Shown here piece after piece: positions 45,077 through 51,807 of a stretch of 64,000 nt of DNA. The stretch is taken from positions 274,416 through 338,415 of the forward strand of contig NZ_QJJS01000002.1 in the NCBI RefSeq assembly GCF_003201595.1, in the 5' to 3' direction. The stretch is from Sphaerotilus hippei (GTDB lineage: Bacteria; Pseudomonadota; Gammaproteobacteria; Burkholderiales; Burkholderiaceae_C). Made by a program: the position numbers and the translations under genes. The notes beneath the pieces are model-generated. The model did no database searches and was not told the origin of the DNA. It saw nothing but the letters and a program-made list of their open reading frames with translations. Numbering within the stretch: position 1 is the first letter of the stretch; each line of letters begins with the position of its first letter.

Positions 45077-45699
45077 GCCGCGCAGGTGTCGCCTGGTCGG
45101 GGCGCCTGCGTCGCCCCGGCCTGCTCATGGCGCTTGGCCTGCTGTGGCCGGTGCTGACGGTGCAGGCGGGCGGTCCGTCCGGCGAGCGGGCGCCGCCCGA
45201 GGTGACGGTGATCAACGGCTGTCATCTCTGGCCCTATGCCCGATGTCCAGGTGCGGACCTGCGCCATGCTTCCCTCGCCGGAAAGGACCTGCGGGGAGCT
45301 GACTTCACGGGTGCGCATCTGGCCCGTGCCGATCTGCGGTCGGCCAACCTGGCCGGTGCACGGCTCGATGGTGCGGACCTGACCGCCGTGCGTGCCTACG
45401 CGCTCAACGCGCCGGGGGCCTCGCTGCGCCAGGCGAGGCTGGTGGGCGCCCATCTCGAGATGGCTCGTTTGTTCCGTGCCGACTTCAGCGGTGCTGACCT
45501 CACCGCCGCCAACCTGGAAGCGGCCAAGCTGAACTTCGTGTGGTTCGTGGGCGCCCGGTTGGTCGATGCGGACCTGCAGGAGGCCAAGTTCAACGCGGCC
45601 AACCTCAAGGGAGCCCGGCTGGATGGAGCGATGTTGCGCTACACCATCTTTCCGGATGCCGTGATGGATGACTGTTCTGGCTGTCCGGAGGGATGGTGA
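45073..45699 (+). CDS. Secreted pentapeptide-repeat protein linked to the dehydrogenase
   Basis: A 208-residue protein with an export signal (LLMALGLLWPVLTVQA) and about 20 tandem A(D/N)LxxA-type pentapeptide repeats, for example ADLRSANLAGARLDGADL, which fold into a quadrilateral beta helix. The start is a GTG overlapping the dehydrogenase stop. Cysteines flank the helix (INGCHLWPYARC and DDCSGC). Pentapeptide proteins are also found beside PQQ alcohol dehydrogenases of pseudomonads, but their role is unknown. A periplasmic place next to the quinoprotein suggests a scaffold or stabiliser, which is inference. Confidence 0.85.
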   Translation: MSRAGVAWSGRLRRPGLLMALGLLWPVLTVQAGGPSGERAPPEVTVINGCHLWPYARCPGADLRHASLAGKDLRGADFTGAHLARADLRSANLAGARLDGADLTAVRAYALNAPGASLRQARLVGAHLEMARLFRADFSGADLTAANLEAAKLNFVWFVGARLVDADLQEAKFNAANLKGARLDGAMLRYTIFPDAVMDDCSGCPEGW

Positions 45700-45700
45700 G

Positions 45701-46117
45701 ATGACGGATCTGCAATGGATGCGACCGGTGAATGTCGGGCTGGCTGCCGCGCTGGCGCTGCTCGGCCTGGAGGCCGGGGCCCAGGCTCCCGACGACCGGC
45801 TGTTGCAGGGGCGACAGGCCTACGAGCAACACTGCAGCAGCTGCCATGCACCACCGGGCCAGACGTCGCCCGAGGCACCCGACCTGCGTCGCCTGGACAG
45901 CTTCTGCCGCCGGTTGAGCGAGCCGGCATTGATCCTGCGTTGCCGATCGGATGTCGATGCCTACTTCGTGCACTCGGTGCGCGAAGGCAAGGTGAGGGCT
46001 GGCCTGGTCCACATGCCCCCCTGGAAGGATCGGCTCGACGAGGCCACCATCCTGGCCATCCGCCGCTACGTGGAGACTCCCGCCTGGTCTGAGGTGCCCG
46101 GCGCGACGCCACGCTGA
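45701..46117 (+). CDS. Periplasmic monohaem cytochrome c
   Basis: A 138-residue cytochrome with a signal peptide (residues 10-29), haem motif CSSCH at 45-49 and a probable axial methionine in VHMPPW (Met105). Two more cysteines, C69 and C81, are twelve apart, exactly as in the PedF-like cytochrome of this locus, so the two proteins are related. It follows the pentapeptide gene by one base and is probably an electron acceptor of the alcohol dehydrogenase two genes upstream. An ATG with GGTGAG before it was chosen; upstream in-frame codons belong to the overlap with the previous gene. Confidence 0.85.
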   Translation: MTDLQWMRPVNVGLAAALALLGLEAGAQAPDDRLLQGRQAYEQHCSSCHAPPGQTSPEAPDLRRLDSFCRRLSEPALILRCRSDVDAYFVHSVREGKVRAGLVHMPPWKDRLDEATILAIRRYVETPAWSEVPGATPR

Positions 46118-46145
46118 GCCGATCCTCGATCCGGGCGCATCGGCC

Positions 46146-46760
46146 TCAGCGCGGCGCGGCCAGGTCCATCGTCCAGTAGAGGGTGCCGTCGCTGGCGGCC
46201 ACGCAGCTGACGGCCACCTCGGTCAGCGCCGGGTTCATCACGTTGGCGCAGTGGCCGGCGCTGTCCATCCAGCCGCTCATCACCGTGTCGATGCTGCCGT
46301 AACCCGAGGCGATGTTCTCGGCCACGGCCGACCAGCCGTAGCCGGCTGCCGTGATGCGGGCACCCAGCGCGGCCTCGCCGGTGAGCTGGTGTTCGGTCCG
46401 GCCCAGCCGGGCCATCTCGCCGCTGTGGGCGGCGGCGGCCGAGAACAGCTTCGCGTTCCAGGCCAGCGCGGTGGTGGCGGCGAAGCTGCCCGACGTGCCG
46501 CAGCTGCGTGCCGTGGCGCGGCGGGTGTTGATCGCCTGCAGCATCGTGGCCTGGAAGCCGGTGATCGAGCAGGTGGTGCCGGCCGAGGTCGTGGACGCGG
46601 CTGCCGTGCCGGCGACGGCGTCATCGGCCATGTCCCCGCCCGCGCAGCCGATCAGCAGCGTTCCTGCCAGGATCGCGGCGCCAACCCGTCGCCGGGGCCG
46701 CCTGGCCGCAAGGAGGGTGGCGCCGGTCAGGGGTCGGCGGGGCGGGTGCGGTGGCGACAT
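46146..46760 (-). CDS. CAP/SCP-domain lipoprotein
   Basis: A 204-residue lipoprotein (lipobox LLIGC after an arginine-rich leader) with a CAP domain. Typical segments are INTRRATARSCG, LAWNAKLFSAAAAHSGEMA, the AENIASGYGSIDTVMSGWMDSAGHCANVMNP signature and a final beta strand. The histidine and glutamate positions of the CAP cavity appear present (HSGEM, AEN, SAGHC). Bacterial CAP proteins are secreted and of mostly unknown function. The start is uncertain; ATG 46778 would add six residues. It is convergent with the cytochrome gene and unrelated to alcohol oxidation as far as can be seen. Confidence 0.85.
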   Translation of the reverse strand: MSPPHPPRRPLTGATLLAARRPRRRVGAAILAGTLLIGCAGGDMADDAVAGTAAASTTSAGTTCSITGFQATMLQAINTRRATARSCGTSGSFAATTALAWNAKLFSAAAAHSGEMARLGRTEHQLTGEAALGARITAAGYGWSAVAENIASGYGSIDTVMSGWMDSAGHCANVMNPALTEVAVSCVAASDGTLYWTMDLAAPR

Positions 46761-47002
46761 CGGAGGGAGGACGGGCATGTGCAGGGCCAAGGGCGTGGAT
46801 CCGGATCGGGGAGATCGTTCAGCTGGATCCGATGGGTTTCAGTTTGTGCATTTTCGGTGTTGCTGGTGCGGCTGCATACCCTTGAGCACGGGGTGTCGCG
46901 CGTCGGATGGCGACCGCACCGACCGGACGGGCCCTGTCGGGTCGGATCGCCTGTCATGGCCGCCGGTCATGATGGGGCCGGACATGGCAGGAGATCTATA
47001 CG

Positions 47003-47812
47003 ATGCGGGTGATCATGCTGCAGAGCTGGCAGGACTTTCTCGACCACACCGGCCGGCTCGAGGGCTGGGCCTTCCGCGGCCAGCGTTCGGCCAGCTGGCC
47101 GCTGCTGAGCTCCCTGTCGCGCCGGCTGCTGGCCTATTGCCCCGACCAGCGCCTGTGGCCGCTGCGCGAGGCGCGTGCGATGCGCGTCTTCCGGCGCAAG
47201 GCCCATGTGCACCTCGATCATCCGCAGGCCCTCGACGACGCGCTGCGCTGCCTGGCGATGATGCAGCACCACGGTGCGGCGACCCGGCTGCTGGACTTCA
47301 CCAAGTCGCCGTTCGTGGCGGCCTTCTTCGCGATGGAGTCGGCCACCGACGACGCGGCCGTCTACGCGCTCGACACCACGACGCTGTGGAGCGCACGGCC
47401 GGCATTCGCGCCCGAGCTGACCCGCGAGGTGATCGATCCGCGCCAGCCGGGCCACTTCGAGCGCCACTTCCTGGACAACCGCGAGCCGCTGGTCTGGTTC
47501 GGCGAGCCCTCCGAGATGGACCGGCGCCTGGTGGCGCAGTCGGGGCTGTTCGTCGTGCCGGGGCGGCTGGAGGCGCCGCTCGACGAGCTGCTGAGGCAGT
47601 ACAGCGACCAGGGGCCGTCGCTGCTGATCCAGCTGGTGCTGCCGCACGGCCTGCGCGCCCGGGCCATGCGCGAGCTCTACCGCATGAACATCACCCACGC
47701 CACGCTGCTGCCCGATCTGGATGGACTGGCTCATTCGATGAACCAGGAGCTGGAGATCGTCTGGGAGCGTCTGATCGAGGAGTACCTCGCCGAGCCGCCC
47801 CACAGGACCTGA
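47003..47812 (+). CDS. FRG-domain protein
   Basis: A 269-residue protein with the FRG domain, named for its FRGQ motif (GWAFRGQRSASWPLLSSLSRRL) and the block MMQHHGAATRLLDFTKSPFVAAFFAME. It looks soluble and cytoplasmic. The FRG domain has no proven reaction, though it is often found in defence or mobile-gene settings. Here it is a lone gene with an AGGAG site ten bases before the ATG, preceded by a 225-base non-coding stretch that is somewhat richer in A/T, and convergent with the chemotaxis-like gene. Confidence 0.85.
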   Translation: MRVIMLQSWQDFLDHTGRLEGWAFRGQRSASWPLLSSLSRRLLAYCPDQRLWPLREARAMRVFRRKAHVHLDHPQALDDALRCLAMMQHHGAATRLLDFTKSPFVAAFFAMESATDDAAVYALDTTTLWSARPAFAPELTREVIDPRQPGHFERHFLDNREPLVWFGEPSEMDRRLVAQSGLFVVPGRLEAPLDELLRQYSDQGPSLLIQLVLPHGLRARAMRELYRMNITHATLLPDLDGLAHSMNQELEIVWERLIEEYLAEPPHRT

Positions 47813-47829
47813 GCCGACCACGCTCCGGG

Positions 47830-50349
47830 TCAGGCGAGGGCCATCGCGGGCATCGTGCGCCCCATCACCTCGGCCACCATGGCCTGCGGATCGAGCAGCT
47901 GGATCAGCACGTCGGCGTGGCGGGTGCCGTCGATGACCTGCGCATCGAGCAGGCCGCCGATCCACGGGGCGAAGCTGCTGACCCCTTCCGGGGCGACGTG
48001 CAGGCGATGGCGGTCCACGGACATCACCGCCAGCACGTCGTCCACCCGCAGTCCGAGCACGGGCTGCTCCGGCGCCTGCGGCGAGCGCAGCACCAGCACC
48101 ACCCCGTCGGTGGCCCGGGCCGGGTAGTCGACGCCGAAGTGGCGGCGTGCGCACTGCACCTGCACCAGCTGCGGCTGCTGGTGGCACGAGACCTCCAGCA
48201 GTCCCACCGCGCAGGGGTGCGTGCCCGGCGTGCGCACCAGGCCGCGGGGCGAGATCGCCTCCATCACGGCGGCGGCCGGCAGCGCGTAGCGGGCCGGCCC
48301 GACCTGGAAGATCGCGACGTCCATGCTCTGCTCGCGCCGGGTGACCGGCGCCATGCGCAGCGTCAGGTCGCTCATGGCCGAGTGGCGCCGTTCGGTGTTG
48401 CCCAGGCGCAGGCCGACCACGGCGCTGACCTGGTTCTTGTGGCCGTCCGTGGTCTTGAACTCCCGGTAGCCCCCGGCACGCACCCGGGCGCAGGTGTAGT
48501 GCACGCCACCGTGTTCGACGATGGCCCGCTCGCCGGCGAAGCCCAGGGTCCGGTCGGTGCACAGCTCGGGGTGGCTGGAGGCCAGCACCAGGCCGCTGTC
48601 GTCGACGAAGGCGGCGAAGCCCTGGCGGTCGGCGATGATCTCGCCCAGCATGGCGTGCAGCTCGCGGCGGGCGTTGAAGACGATCGCGATGCCGCCGAGC
48701 GCCTCGCGGCCCGGCTCCCCGCTGCGCACGGCGGCGAGGTAGGCATAGGTGGGTCCCTGCGTGTGCAGCGCGGTGTCCTCGAAGCGGCTGACCGCGTACT
48801 GCTGCGGATCGCCCAGGCCGCGCACGGCCTGCAGCCACTCGGGGTCGACCGGGCTGCCGACCAGCCCGCTCGCCTCGTCCGCCCGCGAGCAGCCGCGGAT
48901 CACGCCGTGGGCGTCGAACACGACCAGCCGGCTGTAGACGGTGTAGAGGCCGTTGATGTGATCGAGCACCGGGGCCAGCGCCTGCGTGCAGGCGCTGCCG
49001 GGCTCGCCGGCCAGCGCGCGCTGGATGGCGGGCGACAGCGCCCACCAGCGGCAGTCGTTGGCGCGTTCGTAGAGGTTGCGGTCCATCACGTCGGCGGCCA
49101 TGCGGGCCAGGTCGACCGACTGCAGGCGCGAGCGTGACAGCGAGGTGCGGTAGAGGTCCTTGGTGGCGCGGTCGACCCGCTCGCGGGTGCGCTGGCCGGC
49201 CACGCTGACCTGGCTGAGCACGGCCTTCAGGCGGGAGGCATCGGCGCGGGGATCGCCGGCCCGGACGTGGTCGCCGCTGTCGAGGCGGCCGTTCCACACC
49301 ACGCGGCGCAGGTCGCGGTTGATCGCGTCGGCGTCGCGGCAGATCGTGTCCAGCTCCGGATTGTCCAGCGGCACGTTGTCGATCACTTCGCTGTCGTCGT
49401 GGTGCTGGCGGAAGGCCGTCAGCAGCGACACCATCGCCTGGGCCCGCCAGCCCGGGCCGCGGTAGCCCTGGTAGCCGTGCGAGGGGCAGGCCACCGTCAT
49501 GTACTCGCGCCCGGCGAAGGCCGTCAGCGTGATGCGGTCGTCGGGCACCGGACGCATCAGCGCCCCGACGGGCACGTGGGCCTCGTCGTTGCTCACGATG
49601 ACACGGTGGTCGTCGCCGATCAGCACCAGCGCCAGGTGGTGGCGGCCGTCGTCGACGTCGCGGAAGATGCGGCCCATCTCGTCGGCGAAGCGGAAGCGCA
49701 GCACCAGCACCCCCACCGGGTGGCCACGGGCATCGCTGATGCGGTGGGCGTAGAGCAGGGCGGGGGTGTCGCCGCCGAGGTCGCTGAGGCGGAACTGCTC
49801 GACGTGGCCGTCGCGCTCGAGGGCCCGGGCCAGCAGCGCGTCGGTGCAGCGGGTCAGGCCGGCCTGCTCGTCCAGGCGGGCGAGCACCTCGCCCGACGGC
49901 GCGAGCAGGATCACGTCGTCGTAGACCGTGTACTTGGCGCGGTAGTCCCGCAGGCGCTGGACCATGGCCGTGCGCAGCGCGGCGCGCGAGCCGGCGTCGG
50001 CGCTGCAGAAATCGCGCACCACGTCGTCGGTGGCGAGGAAGCCGACGTCGGCCGTGCGTTCGTAGAGGTTGCGCACCAGGATGTCGATCGCGCACTGGGC
50101 CTTGGCGGTCAGGTCGTCGGCCAGCTCGGCGTGGTTCTCCTCGATCATGCGGTCGATCAGGCGGCCCTGCAGATCATCGAAGCGTTCACGGGTCCGCACC
50201 AGCGTGGGCAGGATGTTCTCGACCGCGTCGGGGCAGCTGATGGCGGCGCTGGACTCGATCATCTGCCACACCACACCCAGGTCGCGCAGATCACGCTCGG
50301 CCGCCTGCACCCGTCGCATGTGCACGACCAGATCGTCCGCTTTTTTCAT
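47830..50349 (-). CDS. Soluble tandem Cache-like / CheW-domain protein
   Basis: An 839-residue protein without a signal peptide or membrane span. Two related halves can be aligned: the first has ILVRNLYERTADVGFLA then KYTVYDDVILLAPSGEVLA, the second has VMDRNLYERANDCRWWAL then LYTVYSRLVVFDAHGVIRG. Both resemble Cache/PAS-type sensor modules and suggest an internal duplication. The C-terminal 150 residues are a CheW domain (VAIFQVGPARYALPAAAVMEAI, PVLGLRVDDVLAVM). Such a build points to a chemotaxis or kinase-coupling adaptor that senses a ligand inside the cell. No other che genes are nearby. Confidence 0.78.
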   Translation of the reverse strand: MKKADDLVVHMRRVQAAERDLRDLGVVWQMIESSAAISCPDAVENILPTLVRTRERFDDLQGRLIDRMIEENHAELADDLTAKAQCAIDILVRNLYERTADVGFLATDDVVRDFCSADAGSRAALRTAMVQRLRDYRAKYTVYDDVILLAPSGEVLARLDEQAGLTRCTDALLARALERDGHVEQFRLSDLGGDTPALLYAHRISDARGHPVGVLVLRFRFADEMGRIFRDVDDGRHHLALVLIGDDHRVIVSNDEAHVPVGALMRPVPDDRITLTAFAGREYMTVACPSHGYQGYRGPGWRAQAMVSLLTAFRQHHDDSEVIDNVPLDNPELDTICRDADAINRDLRRVVWNGRLDSGDHVRAGDPRADASRLKAVLSQVSVAGQRTRERVDRATKDLYRTSLSRSRLQSVDLARMAADVMDRNLYERANDCRWWALSPAIQRALAGEPGSACTQALAPVLDHINGLYTVYSRLVVFDAHGVIRGCSRADEASGLVGSPVDPEWLQAVRGLGDPQQYAVSRFEDTALHTQGPTYAYLAAVRSGEPGREALGGIAIVFNARRELHAMLGEIIADRQGFAAFVDDSGLVLASSHPELCTDRTLGFAGERAIVEHGGVHYTCARVRAGGYREFKTTDGHKNQVSAVVGLRLGNTERRHSAMSDLTLRMAPVTRREQSMDVAIFQVGPARYALPAAAVMEAISPRGLVRTPGTHPCAVGLLEVSCHQQPQLVQVQCARRHFGVDYPARATDGVVLVLRSPQAPEQPVLGLRVDDVLAVMSVDRHRLHVAPEGVSSFAPWIGGLLDAQVIDGTRHADVLIQLLDPQAMVAEVMGRTMPAMALA

Positions 50350-50512
50350 GAAGCCCTCGTGGTTGGAGTTGTCCGGCGCAGTCTAGAGAGACCCTCATGG
50401 CTTGATGGATGAACTGAAACGCGAAAAACCGGTCTGTTCCGCCGTTCGCCCCGACCTGGTGCAAAGTGTTGAAGCTGGATGGATTCACAGTGTCTGTGGC
50501 ACACTGGATCGC

Positions 50513-51784
50513 ATGTCCTGTTCACCTGCCCCGGGCGAGGCACCGGCCCTCGCCGGACCCGCGACGATCACGCTGGAGCTGTTCGAGGCCCATGCCTGCG
50601 GTGTCGATCGGCCGCCCCCGCCGCCACGCCCCCGGCCCGGGCGTGGCCGCAGCGTGGCGCTGGCGATCGACGGCCCGGTGGCGACGGCGGTGGCCCGCCT
50701 GCCGGGGCGGGCCCTGCGGCGGCGCCTTGAACACGACTGGCAGCAGGACGCCCAGGCGCAGGTCGGCATCGGCCTGCAGCCCGAGCCTTGCCGCAGCCTG
50801 CTGCGGGTCAACGACGGGCCCGACGTCGACCTGGCGCTGGCGATCAACCCTTACCGCGGCTGCTCCCATGCCTGCGTCTTCTGCCACGCCGAGCCCGCGG
50901 CGGCGGGCGGCGCGCCGATGCGCCTGCAGGTCAAGGTGAACGCCGCCGACCGCCTGCGCGAGGAGCTGCGCCGGCCGAACTACCGGCCCCGGCCGATCAG
51001 CCTGGGCTCGGACACCGACGCCTACCAGCCCGCCGAACACCCGCTGCGCCTGACCCGCGCGCTGATCGAGGTGCTGCACGAGGCGGGGCATCCGCTGGCC
51101 ATCACCACCCGCTCGGCCGGCATCGTGCGTGACCTCGACCTGCTCGCGCCGATGGCCGCCCGCGGCCAGGTGCGGGTGCTGATCAGCCTGGCCACGCTCG
51201 ACGAGGGGCTCTGCCGGGCGCTGGAGCCCGGCGCCAGCCCGCCGGCGGACCGGCTGGCTGCGCTGCGCCTGCTGGCCGCCGCCGGCGTGCCGGTGGGGCT
51301 GAACCTGTCACCGCTGATGCCGGGCGTCAACGAGCACGGGATCGAGACCCTGGTCGAGGCGGCCGCCCGTGCGGGGGCCCGGTCGCTGCACTGGACGGTG
51401 CTGCAGCGCCCGGCGTGCGGCCTGGCGGCGCTGGGTGATGCGGTCGATGGGGTGCAGGCCGGTCGACCGGTGGCCGCAGGTGCCGAGGCGGACGGTGATC
51501 CGGCCCTCGCGCCCCTGGCGCTGCAGCCGCAGTGGCTGGACCTGGACCCGAACCCCGACCCCGACGAGCCGGCGGCGGCGCAGGCGGGCCCGCCCGATCC
51601 GCCCGATCCACGATGGCACGGCCGCAGCCCCTGGGCGCAGGCCCTGGCCACACGCCTGCGCCAGGTGGCTCAGCGCCTGGGCCTGGCGCTGGAGGCGCCT
51701 GCGCTGGACGGCCGTGCCTTCGTCGCGCCGCGGCTTGCGGTCGATGTCCGCCGCCCGGTCGATCCGCAAGGCGAGCTGTTCTGA
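50513..51784 (+). CDS. PA0069-family radical SAM protein
   Basis: A 423-residue radical SAM protein. The cluster motif is CSHACVFCHAEP, a C-x3-C-x2-C pattern that follows DLALAINPYRGCSH; other family blocks are ISLGSDTDAYQPAEHPLRLTRALIEVL, LAITTRSAGIVRDLDLLAPM and LNLSPLMPGVNEHGI. It belongs to the spore-photoproduct-lyase-like PA0069/Rv2578c group, of unknown function. The usual YARP after the cluster reads HAEP, and a Pro/Ala/Asp-rich insert (about 340-370) lies before the C-terminal part. An in-frame upstream ATG at 50402 would add 37 residues; the later start fits the family better. Confidence 0.85.
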   Translation: MSCSPAPGEAPALAGPATITLELFEAHACGVDRPPPPPRPRPGRGRSVALAIDGPVATAVARLPGRALRRRLEHDWQQDAQAQVGIGLQPEPCRSLLRVNDGPDVDLALAINPYRGCSHACVFCHAEPAAAGGAPMRLQVKVNAADRLREELRRPNYRPRPISLGSDTDAYQPAEHPLRLTRALIEVLHEAGHPLAITTRSAGIVRDLDLLAPMAARGQVRVLISLATLDEGLCRALEPGASPPADRLAALRLLAAAGVPVGLNLSPLMPGVNEHGIETLVEAAARAGARSLHWTVLQRPACGLAALGDAVDGVQAGRPVAAGAEADGDPALAPLALQPQWLDLDPNPDPDEPAAAQAGPPDPPDPRWHGRSPWAQALATRLRQVAQRLGLALEAPALDGRAFVAPRLAVDVRRPVDPQGELF

Positions 51785-51789
51785 GGCCC

Positions 51790-51807
51790 ACCGCCCTCCG
51801 GGGCGGT
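51790..51807. terminator. Short hairpin between convergent genes
   Basis: ACCGCCC pairs with GGGCGGT around a TCCG loop in the gap between the radical SAM gene and the DUF748 gene. Only two T residues follow on the plus strand, so it is at best a weak terminator. Confidence 0.4.

Noticed and set aside
47003-47812. FRG-domain gene as part of an anti-phage defence island
   Set aside because: There is no nuclease, toxin, methylase or mobile gene nearby; the domain alone does not support a defence claim.
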